DNA from: Amoebophrya sp. A120
Taxonomy: Eukaryota > Sar > Dinophyceae > Syndiniales > Amoebophryaceae
Assembly: GCA_905178155.1 (NCBI GenBank)
Contig: CAJINV010000002.1
Span: forward strand, 6,428,476 to 6,492,475
DNA length: 64,000 nucleotides
Reading direction: 5' to 3'
The notes beneath the pieces were generated by a model that ran no database searches, was not told the origin of the DNA, and saw only the letters and a list, made by a program, of their open reading frames with translations. Each line of letters opens with the position of its first letter. Within the stretch, counting starts at the first letter, position 1. The position numbers and the translations under genes are program-made. Shown piece after piece: positions 46,474 to 57,671 of the stretch.

Positions 46474-48067
46474 GGACCAGTAAGGATACAATTTGGGTAC
46501 ACTACTTTAAGCCACAGTTTGATTTTATTGTCGTTTGAACGAGGAAGATTTTTGTCCGTCGCAAAAAAAAAAGAAAGCAAAAAAAACTAAAAACTGAAAA
46601 AAAAAATTATTTGACACTCAGTTGAAAGTGCAACAGACAGAACTATTTCATGAAAGCAGTGGATCCTAAATTTTCATTTTTAATATCGCACTACGGGAAC
46701 TTGAACTTCTACACAGTTAACGCAAAAAAAAATTATCTTTTACTAGTACTGAGAAATGACGACGAACAGCACTCCTCGTCGCAAAATTTTCCTTGAGGTC
46801 GCTTTCATTGTGAAGCAGTACAGCTTGGTACAGATTCTATTTTCCAAAGAAATGTAGCAGTTTCATTTGTTATTTCCGCTGTATAACAGAACATCATGAA
46901 AATAAATTGCAGCAGTTTATTTCGTACGTTTCCGTAACAGCCCGAAAACAGTACTGAAAATTACTCTCGCAGTTTTTATGTATATTCAATACAGGAGTTG
47001 TTGTCGCTGTCGCTGACGACATTGATAGGAAAAATAAAACTGTAGCGGCTGCATTTCGGGAAAATAGTGAATGCGTATCAGCATGACCCACGACGCGATT
47101 TCCTTTTTAGAAATACTCAACAAGACTCGACGATCCATCGGATAGCACCATCTCTTTTACTGCAAGACCGCGTTTACTATTGTGTCATAAAATTTATAGA
47201 CCAAAGTTTGACCACGAACTTACTTGTTTCCCAAACCTCAAATTTGATTTCCAAGGAGGAAAGTCTCACTTATTTGCAATGCGATTTTAATACTTTCAGG
47301 GTCATACTGTTACAGTTGAAGTTCTTCTGCATTGTCTGTGGGGATAGAACTCGGCTTTGTATGTGTATGATTCATTTCAACATCAACTACTTACTTTTTC
47401 TTTGGTCAATTTATTTCTTTGTCTTCTCGCTTTTTTCGATGTTGTGGTCTTTTCAGCTGCCAACTGCGCTCCAGACTACTTACGAACTTGCTCAAGCGCG
47501 AAGGAGGCTGCTATGAGTTGTGCTTGATTGGAGTGCGTTACATCCTGCTGGAAAGGCTGCATGGTACAGCAACAAGAGAGCTTTGCACCGAAGTCCTTAT
47601 CCAACTTTGTTGGCATGAACTCACACGGGCGGGGAATAAGAACTGAATAAGGAAAGAGTACTGCTGGAGTTGATTTCTTCTCAAGACCTTGCGTAGCATA
47701 GCTCGCCCAAGATTCTATGATTGTATCTAGACGAAAAGCTGAGCTACGACGTAGAACAAATTCGTTCGTAAGTAGGAGTTTCTTTCTTCTGGATTGAGGT
47801 AGTTTATTCAGGCCGTTTTTCGATGATCAGCAACTTCGATAAGTAGAGAAGGACCCGAATCGCAAGAAAGTATGTGTAATTGGACAGATGAGCATGATGG
47901 ATTTTGTATATTATTTCACGCGCACATGTTGTTAGAATGATCAGTATCCGCACGATGGTAAATGTTGGAGCTGGTCGTTGTGCCCTGTGCGTTGATATTA
48001 ATATATGTAAATTTATCATTTGCAACATGTCACTCGTCTTGTGTGTAAAATCCGATTGCTCTCTAGC
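46474..48067. other. Spacer G7-G8
   Basis: 1.6 kb, the most AT-rich part of the window, with A runs at 46565-46610 and 46725-46735. No coding exon or TIR seen. Confidence 0.6.
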
Positions 48068-48644
48068 ATGCTGGTTCGCAAAATATCAGAAAGAAACCCG
48101 GAAAAGACCATTGGAAGGAATTCTTTTTCAGCCGATGAAGGTATGTGCAAGAAGAGAGCCCCATCCAGGAAAATTGCAATACGAAGAATTATACTGCTTT
48201 TGAGAATGAAGCAAGTGGTATCTGCTTCTAGGATGCTAGGCCCGGGTTCACAAAGCACTTTCTTTCTTTTCCTGGTTCACGGAGGCAACGAAAAAAATGA
48301 GTTCGCTTCTACGTACCTTTTTTTTCGAAAAAAATATTACGTAGCGGCCACCATGCAAAAGACTCACAAAAACAAATTGAAGATCGGTGAGTATGAAACT
48401 GAGATTGATGTTTAATGGAAAGTTGCTTACGAGCGAGGTGGGGATCTTCCTCTTCGTCTTTATCACGCCAGGTTCTTCCACTTGAGAGGTGCACAAGCAC
48501 GACGAAGTGCTGGCGCACGGAATGTTGTACCATGGTGATGTACTTCGGAACTACCCTAAAGTCAAACCGCTAGACCAAACACTCGACCGACACTGCGAAA
48601 ATTTTGAACGCTGCATCGGACGACTCGGCACCAATTCCTCCTAG
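48068..48644 (+). CDS. G8: tiny hypothetical gene, 3 exons
   Basis: Proposed exons are 48068-48140, 48345-48386 and 48487-48644, giving 90 residues. The donors are good (GTATGT, GTGAGT), the acceptors are AG, and the phases agree. The peptide starts MLVRKISERNPEKTIGRNS and ends in a charged segment with two Cys (DRHCENFERCIGRLGTNSS). No domain is recognised. The stop lies 12 bp before the ATG of G9 and in the same frame, so it could instead be the upstream part of a longer G9 transcript or the 3' end of an unseen gene. Confidence 0.42.
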
Positions 48645-48656
48645 AAAAACACCAAA

Positions 48657-51600
48657 ATGCCGAGTCTCCAGCCCCCAATAGGCATTGCATATTACTGTGT
48701 CTGGGTCTGGATGGAAGTGCAACAAGGGTGCAAGCTTGTGATGCTGGTTCTGGAATTGAGTTTGTGTTTGACAGAAACCTGTTTTGCAGACTGAGTCAGC
48801 CGCAAGAGGCGTTTCCACCAGTGAGGGTATTTTTCATGCAGGCTGGGGTTGAATGACGTGTACGGCAGATGAACTTGTGAAGATGCTCTGCGTGCATTCC
48901 AAACCTTGTCGCAGATCCAGAAACTGCAACATCGCAGATGTATCAATGTACATTTTTGCCGACCCAGACAGGTGTGGTTTGCCGTTGATACCCGGATGCG
49001 GACATCGATTTCGAGTCTCTGCCTTGGAATGTGAACTGCAGTGAGAAGTCACACATCGTGGTATGCACCACCAAAAAAGACTGGAAAGAGGGAGAGCACT
49101 ACAACGTCAATATCGCAAGAAAAAACTGTTTCACCGTGAACTTGTGATGCATAGAATGGAACACAGAACTATTTGTCTTCCCACACCTGCAAGACCTTGA
49201 CTCTTTAACGGTGTTTTCCCTTTGGAAGATGGCAAATTTTCTGACTTATGTGTAAAATCTTGTGATGCAGATCTTGCAAGATCATCACAGTGAAACAGTT
49301 TTTTTGTGGGATAGTCAACTATGCGACTGCAATAAACCAAGAAGTGCAGTGCATAAAAACGACCCCCTATACCGGTTTCCCGGACATTTTCCCTTCCTGC
49401 ACCAGCTTGAATTACGGAACTACGGTATGGGAAGGTTTGAAAGTGTTCCGCACGTCGAAACAGCGCGCGGTGGTTTTCCGCCCAGACAAAAACTACGACA
49501 GGATGTCCAACGGGGCGCAGGCCATGGTATAGAATGATGGATACAAGAACAACTAACTTCTGCTTTCTGAGATCAAGAAATGTTTATGTTTTTAATGAGC
49601 AAATCTATGGAAATCGAAGATCAAGATCTTCGATGTTGCCCGCTCTGTTGTCGCCCGAATTTTAGAAAGAACTGTGCCTAGTAGAGACCACTTCTAGTTG
49701 TACTCGCTCGTGCAGTTTTTGCCATCTCAGCTCCCCGTTGTCTTCTTCTTTGTTGTGAGCCCGATCTAAGATGTTATACCGTTCCAATATGATTTTAGGC
49801 TGATGAAGCTGCTGTTACTTATTTTTTCCAATGGCGCCATTGTCAGCTCCTCCCCGTGCCGCCACGGGAAATGTGGTTCAAGCAGCTGCAGACGGTGATC
49901 CGGGAGAATTCCACTCTGATACCCCCCTGCGGGGAGGGGATGAAGCTCTACGTGCGCCCGATACTGTTCGGCAGCGGGCAGCAGCTGGGGCTATACCCCA
50001 GCCCGCAGTTTACGCTGGCGATGTACGTCGCGCCAACCGGCAACTACTTCAAGTCGGCCACGTCCGGCCTGAAGTTGCACCTTGAGAAGCACCACGCGCG
50101 GGCGACAAGGGGAGGATTCGGCAGTGTGAAATGCAGCGGAAACTACGCGGTTTGCCTGTTGCCCCTGAGCAAGACCAAGGAGAAGGATACGGGACAATCG
50201 AAAAAATCCACCGCACCTTCACCAGCAAGATCAACATATATATAAAGTTAAATTTTTCGTATTGAGTGTGTGAATGCGAATGCGTTGTATGCGAATGGTG
50301 TAGTTTGGTGGTATGGGCAATGTTTTTATGGCTGACTTGTCGAACAAGAGCAGCGAAAGCGCATAGAAGTTGTAGGTCATCCTCTCGGCAGACGTTTCTA
50401 CTAAAGTTGCGAAGATGGTCCGATGTGCATCCCAGCATGTACCTAGCAGACGCTTCTGAAGTGCAAGTTTATGATTTTCAGTATTCGATGAATCTTTAAA
50501 ATACTTCTACTGTCATGTTCATGACTAGCGGATGGTGCTTTTCTTTCCATACACGGTTTCTCCGACAACATGTATGTTGAGCTGGACTCCTTCCACGCTG
50601 GTACGATTATGTAAATGTATGTTGAAGATTTGCGAACAGATTTCTTCGCTACCTGTAGCTTCCTCTGCTTTCTGGTGAACAGTACAAGAATCGTTCTATG
50701 TGGTCATCGAACAAACAACGTCGGGCATCATGATAGACCGCTCCAACATACGGCGTGTTTACGTTGTATCTATCGTCCTCTATATTATGTACGATATAAT
50801 CACGACATTAGATGAAATTTTGTTGCAATTTTCCGCACTATTTCCACAGGTAAGGAGATCCACAAGCACGACACGAAGACGGCACTTCTGAATTCCATCG
50901 TGCAAGAGATGTCCGCCGCCAACGTGTTTTTTGTGCAGAAGGCAAAGAAGCGCATTCTTACACCCTCTCTGAAAAGGAAAACGATCCTGCCCGGTGTCAC
51001 GCGGGACAGCGTCATCCAAATCGTATCCTGTGCAAAAGTATCGTACTCGTATGAATTGCAGTCATGCATGACAAACCGACCTTTTTACCTGAATTAGCAT
51101 TACAAATTCCATTTTTCTTTCTGATAAAATTTGTAATGCAATTTATACTAGTACGATACTTTTGCAATGCATAAATCGTGAAAGCGTACAACGAAGAAAT
51201 TGCAGCGGCCCTGTTCACGGCACCGGAACTCGACGAGATTAAGGAAAAGGAAGGCGGGAAGTTTCCGGTCATCGAAATGCTGGAAACCGATGTGCAGGTG
51301 GCGGACATCGCGGACTGCTCTGAAGTATGCATTGCATACTACATCAAAAGTTGTACGGATGCCGCGATGCTAGGTTGCATGATATATTATCACGCAGCGA
51401 GAAGTACTAACAATAAAATCAAAATTTTGATGTCACCAGAAAAGTCTTGCATGCAAACATATTCTGGCAATCAGTTCAAGAAGCGCGATACTCGTACCGC
51501 TTTTTTAGTGGATATGAGGCATTTGGCACGGGCACGGCCGCGGAACTAGTGCCGATCAAGGAGTTCGCCGAATATTTGAACAGTGAGGATGTCGAGGAGG

Positions 51601-51977
51601 GGCTATCAATTGCAACCATGTCTGGGTCTGGAAGACTGCGCAGTTTTTCAATATGCTTCTGGTTCTGCAAGATGTGCTGGAACCAATGCACGCAGGGCAT
51701 CATCAGCACAAGTTCTGCGGAAGCTTCTCCATCCTTCCTAGATTCAGCAGCAGAAAAACTAACAACAGTTGGCATTGTCCTTCCAAACCCAGACATGCTT
51801 GTTTATCCTTGATAAGGCCGCACGGAAGCTGATTTAATACAGTTTAACAGTGAAACGAGCGGTTTGACGGACAACGGGCCGGTGACGAAGAAAATTCTGC
51901 AGATTCTGCGGGAAATCATGATGGAGGTGCGTGAGGATAAGTTTGGCTGGCTTCGTGATCCGTTCCTGGACGCTGAC
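48657..51977 (+). CDS. G9: branched-chain amino acid aminotransferase (class IV PLP enzyme)
   Basis: It catalyses reversible transamination of Leu, Ile and Val with 2-oxoglutarate. Exons: 48657-48678, 48996-49110, 49319-49526, 49847-about 50180/50245, 50850-51023, 51179-51324, 51519-51603, 51820-51977. Family signatures in order: LNYGTTVWEGLKVFRTS; VFRPDKNYDRMSNGAQAM; LYVRPILFGSGQQLGLYPSP; YVAPTGNYF; the PLP-lysine region GGFGSVKCSGNYA; QEMSAANVFFV; TILPGVTRDSVIQI; EAFGTGTAAELVPI; and FGWLRDPVPGR at the end. No clear targeting peptide is seen with the ATG at 48657. The junction after KTKEK (about 50180) is unresolved: no GT donor fits, and the next bases resemble the family only in a shifted frame. 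This may be a one-base error, a frameshift or an odd splice. Five introns carry inverted ends (A, C, F, A) or are GT-AG. Confidence 0.88.
48679..48990. mobile_element. Family A introner, diverged, G9 intron 1
   Basis: GTGTCTGGGTCTGG at 48695 and CCGACCCAGACAGGTG near 48960 mark the TIRs; outer ends have drifted. Flanks CCCAA/CCCGG. Removal joins MPSLQPP to NADIDFES with consistent phase. Confidence 0.7.
49111..49313. mobile_element. Family C introner, G9 intron
   Basis: Left TATCGCAAGAAAAAACTGTT, right AACAGTTTTTTTGTGGGATA, duplication GTCAA. Frame restored (EHYNV-NYATAI). Confidence 0.9.
51024..51173. mobile_element. Family F introner (short), G9 intron
   Basis: Left TATCCTGTGCAAAAGTATCG, right CGATACTTTTGCAATGCATA, duplication AATCG; 150 bp, the same length as the G7 family F copy. 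Frame restored (SVIQI-VKAYN). Confidence 0.9.
51604..51814. mobile_element. Family A introner, G9 intron
   Basis: Left TATCAATTGCAACCATGTCT, right AGACATGCTTGTTTATCCTTGATA, flanks GGGGC/AGGCC. Frame restored (VEEG-RTEADLIQF), confirmed by the enzyme's C-terminal signature. Confidence 0.85.
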
Positions 51978-52809
51978 GAAGTTTTTTTCAAATAAGTACC
52001 CCTTCCTCAAAATGAAAACATTGATCATTGGGCTCTGATATATAAATGCTGTGATGTGGTCGTGCTTGATTTCGAATAAGTAGCGTTTTGCGCAGTAGAT
52101 TTTTTTAGCATGCTTTCGAGTGGAGATTCCTAGACTTCTCAAGTGCCAAGTGCTAAAAATCCAATATGATGTACGCAGACGTCGACCGCACTCTTGGTTG
52201 CAGCTGTTCTGTTTGAGTACGATCCTGGCGCCGACGACGCGAATCAGTTTCGCTTAGGAATGACGACAAAGGCGAGGGATAAGAACTCATTTGAGTGTTT
52301 GGTTTCCGAAGATCAAGATTTACCACAAGTTGCAGCTACTTGAGATCCCCGGCAGTCACCAGCAGCTGGTGTTGTGATGATACAATTTTTTTCAGGAGCA
52401 GATCATCTTCTCGCTCCTGTGGATCGTCGATTGCCTGGCTGTAAAGAACTATAAAGCCAGCATCTGAAGAAGAAGATCCTCCAATGGCAGTGATTTCCAT
52501 AGTGTGCTGTCGTCGTATTAATGCTGCAAATCGAGAAGTTACAGCCTCACGAAGTCTGACAGGTCGATATTGACATCATTTTTCCCCCAATAATGTAATT
52601 TTTTTTTCCGACTCTGAAACGTTCAGAAAAGGACCCATCCCGTCGTTTCTTCCTTTTTACATTTCTAGAAGATTATACCTCATCAGATATAGCTGGTGTG
52701 GTCCTCAGTACAACTAAAGTCCGATCACCTCCTCATCAGAACACTCCGCAAGTTTATTTCCAAGCTATTTTTATATTTCTTTACCTCTAGTACTAGTACA
52801 TTCAACCCC
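51978..52809. other. Spacer G9-G10
   Basis: 0.8 kb, AT-rich; no exon or introner recognised. Confidence 0.6.
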
Positions 52810-55800
52810 ATGGGGCGCGGTAAAGGCGGCAAGGGCAAAAAGGGCGGCGGTGGGGGCGGCGCTTTTTCGGAGACGCCTGCACTGTATGTGGATTTTCGCT
52901 TCGATACTCCCTCGGCGCACCCGCCCACTATCAAAGGCTACTTCTACCTGGCGGGGCGCAAGCGCTACCCGGAATTTCGCGCGTACCCGTACGTACTGCG
53001 GCCGGACGACAAGTGTCTCACACCCGAGCATCACGAGCCTATCGTCGGCAATTTTGACACGCCCGAGGAATTTTACGACAGAAAGTGGCAAACCCGCGTC
53101 CTCTGGACGCTGTACGACTACAGCAAGGGAGACTTGAATTACGTGCCGATCCTGTCGTCTTACGAATCAAGGCTTACTGTCCGTGTAGAGGACGCGAGCT
53201 GGGAGGAGTGGGAAAAAAGGAACCCGGATTCGCCACGCAAATTATCCTGAGCAAAAGCAGGGTCCCCATCGCATCCTGGAGAAGTCAAGATGGCAAATCT
53301 GCTATACAAACCAACAACTTTTGGCTGATGTTGCGCATGATAAGTTCGGGATCGTAGCAAAGTCGTCTTTATCTGGTCGTGCAGCAGCATGTCAGATGCT
53401 TAACGTCGTGATTCAAGCATGACAAATTTCATTTTCAACAATAAAACACGACTGGAAAAAATAAATGCCTCTCGTGGGGCTCCTGCGCATGAGAAACATT
53501 TTCGGCATGCAGATTCGCATGACAACAACAAGAACTCTGGGATCGTGGGGACGTAGTTTTTACTCAGGATGCAGGTACTCCGTCGATTACTTTTCGACGA
53601 CCAGCGGACAAAACAAAATTCCTCGCGGCCGGGAAGAAAAGCTGTCCCGGAAGTTGTCCGAGGTCTTGCGGCACCGGGCGGAACATTTAGGGTTGCAGAT
53701 CGACGCCGCCGGATTTGTGTTGATTTCGGACTTGCTGAACTGCAACGACTACCCTCTGCAAATGTTGTGTCGCACTAGTAAAAATCGCAGTCATGCAAGA
53801 CAAATTATCTCTTTTTCGAGCTAAATCAGCGTGAAAAAGTGCATTTGTTACTGTTATGTTGGTGACCTGATCATGCTGATTTGTTGTACTGTAATTACCA
53901 ATAGGACTAGTATTTGGGGCTCGCGCCGCCGTGTTGGCACAACGGCGCGGGGATCTGCGCATAACAATAGAAAAAGCAGTACTGCAGCAACTAGAAACAG
54001 TTCGAAGAGGCTTGGTTGAAGAGCTGGAGCGTGCTTTCTCTGGGGCTGACTGTTCCCGGAAGGGCGGCCGACGCACTAACGCCGCGCGATGATGGCAAAC
54101 AGCTTGATGGCAACAAAGTACAAAAACAAAAAGGAAGAGCACGCGTAGCCAGGAACATAAAATGAAGAAGAAATGGCGGCCAGTAGAGCGACCGGCCCAC
54201 CAACTGCAGCCCAACGCCTAGCGCGCCAGATCCGGCCGGCCTCTGTACTGCCAAAAGCCGGGTCAGGTAGAGGTAGATAAGGGCACGCACTTCCGCTTGG
54301 TGCGCGGCAAGGTAGCCGTGCCTCCTACCTTCTAGGAAATGTAAAGCAGACCCGTGCCGGGCGGCGTCCCCCCTTTCTACTTCAGCTACCCAGCAAGCGC
54401 AGGCAGCTAGGGCGAGAACGCGAGCCCTTGGGGTCCGCAGGTAGGCTCTTTTTTTAGGTGCGACTCCTGGCCGCCGCGCTGGTACTCGTCGTAGCAGGTG
54501 GCCGGCCAAAGCGCTGCAACCTGCCGAAGGCGCCGGCGCCGCTGCACGGATGTAATCTCTGTGGCGGCTGGCATCTGTTGCCTTCGCATCAAGCCGCCCC
54601 CTGTGCGCCGAGAGTTTCTCTTGCGTTTGGTCTTGCGCTTGTTGTGTGCATGCTTTTCCATCCGGGCTGCCCATCGGCGAGGCTTGGCCCGATACCCTGT
54701 AGCAAGTAGCAGGACCACGCAACTGCTGGCGGTTGCCTCCCAACAAATCTAACTAAGAGGCACGCCTGCCAGGGGTGTTTTTGAGTTTTACTCTCGGCGC
54801 CGGCGGCCACACCTCAAAGCATGGAGGCAACAGCCATGCGGCTGGCTGTTTCTGATGTGTTAGCCACAGCCCCATTGCGGTTGGTTCGTTGTTTCTGTGC
54901 TCGGTTTCCTAGGCAAGCACCAGGGGCAGCAGATCGCCCGGGTAGCTGCGGTTGCTCAGTGTCAAAAACGATAAAAAAAGGCTTTTGGCTGTCGAGCTGT
55001 AGATGCTCGCTATAGGCGGAAGCTGTAGAGCTTAGGCTCTAGAGCATCACCAAACAGCTGTAGAGATTCAGCTCTAGAGATTGAGCTCTACAGGTTTTCG
55101 AGCTATAGAGGCGCTCGCCCTAATCGTTATCAATCTTTTTTCGCAGTAGCGTGGTGATTCGCCAAAAAAAATTAGAAAAAAAAAGGTCATCTCTAGAGAT
55201 TTGATCCTTCTTTGCCCAGATTTGAGCCTAGTCTGCACCACAGTAGCATGCAGATTTCAGAAACAAAGCAAGTAGCCTTCTTTGAGCCTTCTTTGGTTCC
55301 AGGTTTGACCCTAGTTGCTGCAAGTACTATAGTTCTCTTGGCTAAACGAAAACGATACAACTTCATCAATTCATAACGCTTTCAAGCACTTCGCCCAGTC
55401 GTTGGTGGGGCAACACGCGGTCGGCAAGCAGGAGATCGTTTGGCTGGTGAAGGCGAACCAGAAGCAGCGCTTATCAAATGCAAAAATGTCTGGGTCTGGA
55501 AGAATGCAACTTGTGATGCTGCATTTGGATTCCAAAACAATCTGCATTGCATGAGTACCAAAGGGAATGCAATTTTTGCTCCGCCGAGAAGGCATTTGTC
55601 ATGCGGAATAGGCATCAGGAAGCCCTCAGAAAATCTGTATTGCTAGGGTATGCATCACAGACATCATGGCTCACGCAAAACGTGCATGACAACTGTCAGA
55701 ATCTTCCGGACCTAGACATTTTTACAGTTGATAGCGCTTTGAGTTGGACAATGCTTCCGATCCGGCCAAGATCCGCTGCACCCAGGGCCATTCGGTGAAA

Positions 55801-56595
55801 GCGGTCGACGTGGCAATGACGGGAGAATTGATCAAGGACGCAGTGCATTACTTCCAACTGATAAAAAAGAAGGGGAGCAGCGACAAGAACGACAACAGAG
55901 ATAAAGATGGCGACGTGGCGATGTTGTTGAACCCCGCCGCGCCCGGCGTTAGTCGGTCAACCCAGAAGGATGAGATTTCCACAGGAGCAAGTTCAACATC
56001 CACGTTTGGAGGGAACAATTCCATCAGGGCCCAGGTCGAAGCGCGAAAGAGGGCGGTGATGGAGAATAAATCTGGAAATGATTTGAAAGTCAATACTGTT
56101 GGAGCATCATCCGCTGTGGAGGTTGGGATGGCGTTGGAAGATAATGCAACAAGTGGACGAATTGGTACTGGTGCTGGATCCAGTTCCAGTGCGACTTCCA
56201 GTTTGTTCTCTCCCGCTAGCCGAAACAACACAGCGAAAGTCGTCCATGGCACGTTCCCGAAATCGCTACAAAAAATCCTCGAGTCGGGCGGCTTGTCGAA
56301 AATGGAGCGCAACGAAATCCACTTTTGCGCCTCCGCCCCGGAGGACGGGAGTGTTATGTCGGGGATGCGACAGGAAGCCAGCGTGGTGATCGAGGTGGAC
56401 CTGGAGAAATGTTTGAAACACAAGATCAAATTCTACTACGCGAGCAACGGCGTCATTCTCTCTCCCGGGGAGGAATCGAGTGGGAAAATCGGCCCGGAGT
56501 ACTTCTTGAATGTGTACGACCGGTGGACGAAAAAGACGCATCCGTTCTGGACGCAATTCCGTGAGAGGGAAGCGCAAGCAGTGAGAAATAAGTAG
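52810..56595 (+). CDS. G10: tRNA 2'-phosphotransferase (Tpt1/KptA family) with an extra N-terminal domain
   Basis: Exons: 52810-53241, 53576-53749, 55381-55471, 55739-56595; 517 residues. Tpt1 transfers the splice-junction 2'-phosphate of ligated tRNA to NAD+. The core is split over three exons: LSRKLSEVLRHRAEHLGLQI with its RH pair; LVKANQKQRFEL; KIRCTQGHSV with the second Arg; VVHGTF; SKMERNEIHF with the third Arg; and MSGMRQEASVVIEVDLEKCL followed by YASNGVILSPG. So the Arg-His-Arg-Arg set looks intact. A disordered insert of about 110 residues interrupts the region before VHGTF. The first 144 residues precede the catalytic part: a Gly/Lys-rich leader, then a compact domain (VDFRFDTPSAHPPTIKGYFY, EEFYDRKWQTRVLWTLYDY) that I do not recognise. 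The second intron is 1.6 kb and holds a GC-rich insertion. Confidence 0.88.
53242..53570. mobile_element. Family B introner, G10 intron
   Basis: Left TTATCCTGAGCAAAAGCAGG, right CGTAGTTTTTACTCAGGAT, flanks GCAAA/GCAGG. Removal joins SPRK to YSVDYF, leading into the Tpt1 core. Confidence 0.85.
53900..54960. other. GC-rich insertion inside the expanded family F intron
   Basis: It interrupts the family F element. A long open frame exists on the minus strand (54746-53991) and others on plus. The peptides are Ala/Arg/Leu-rich with no domain signature, so I treat them as compositional. It resembles in composition the islands at 22950-24760 and 17540-18020. Confidence 0.5.
54975..55120. repeat. Cluster of AGCTCTAGAG-like short repeats
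   Basis: Variants of GCTSTAGAG and its complement CTCTASAGC recur about ten times in 140 bp (for example AGCTGTAGAG, GGCTCTAGAG, AGCTCTAGAG, GAGCTCTACAG). Several are near-palindromic, so the region could fold into alternative hairpins. Confidence 0.7.
55472..55733. mobile_element. Family A introner, G10 intron
   Basis: Left TATCAAATGCAAAAATGTCT, right AGACATTTTTACAGTTGATA, duplication GCGCT. Removal restores NQKQR-FELDN, a Tpt1 signature. Confidence 0.92.
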
Positions 56596-57671
56596 TTGTC
56601 ATCGTACGGACCTGCAAATGTGGAAAGTGCTTCACCATGTATGTATTCGAAAATGTACGTCGGGAAGGGGAGAAGCAACAGCAAATCTTCTCTTTGTTTT
56701 CTACAAGAGCGACTTGAAGGATGAACCGTAGCCGTACCAGTACCTTCAAAACACTGTGGATAATAAGAAATCATCATGCTGATGAAAATTTGAATTGCTG
56801 CCGTCACTTACATTTGTTCAGTTTTCAATGGCGTATCTTGCTCGTTGTGCATGTTGGATCATCCGGTTCGATCAACACTCGAAGCAGCAGTGATGCAATA
56901 GGATCTAGAAGTAGGAGGTCTAACTGGACAGTTGGAGTTGGTCAAGTATTTCTGTTGGGCGGGCGGCTACTGGCGACACACGATGATGAAGATGAAGATC
57001 TACAGAGGCAGTTCATGTTCTGATTTCAGAAAAAAGCTCTCCTCTGTTTCCAACCTGACGAAGATCTTTTTCCACCATTGTGGTCCAGTGAAGTACATTG
57101 ATTCTCTACTGCTTGAAGTAGACGTTTTCTTTGCAATTGAAAATGTTGCTCTGTGCTGCCTTTTTTTCCGACAGAACCCCCCTCCTGCCAAAGAATTTCA
57201 TCTTTGATAGTGAGGATCCTTTCATATTCATCGCTGATGCTGCTCTGGTTGTGTTTCGCCTTCGCGATGTGTATCTTTTCTTTTCGAAAAAAATTACTTC
57301 TACGTATGATCCTGATGTTTTCAGTTTATTTCCGATCTTCATCAACATTGTGAATGACCAGTGCAGGCAGGGACCACGACTCCACCTCGATCTATCGAAG
57401 TAATTTGTTGTTCTTGCATGCATTCTGCAGTTGTTTTTCCGCGATGCACTTGCGCGATTGAATGACAGCTGTCGCTACTTAGCCGGAAAGACAAAACCGA
57501 TCGTAGCTCCTTTTATTGATGCATTTTCTACTACGTCTGAGAGCGACGAGGGATCGTTTTTGATTGTTGAACACGACCGAAAAGAACCGCCTATCTCTTT
57601 CTTTTTGTGTGGAATACCCCGCCTGACCGTTACAACTGCTTGAGCCAAAGAACTTGGTGCAGCCTGCAAGA

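Larger units (their letters stand above)
53750..55375. mobile_element. Family F introner expanded to 1.6 kb by an internal GC-rich insertion, G10 intron
   Basis: Left TACCCTCTGCAAATGTTGTG and ATCGCAGTCATGCAAGAC match the family F start; right AACGATACAACTTCATCAATTCATA matches its end. Flanks ACGAC/ACGCT. Other F copies are 150-208 bp. About 53900-55340 is foreign to the family. Removal joins LLNCN to AFKHFAQ inside the Tpt1 domain. Confidence 0.75.

Noticed and set aside
53991-54746. Minus-strand gene of 251 codons inside the Tpt1 intron
   Set aside because: The composition explains the open frame; no motif is recognisable, and it overlaps equally open plus-strand frames.
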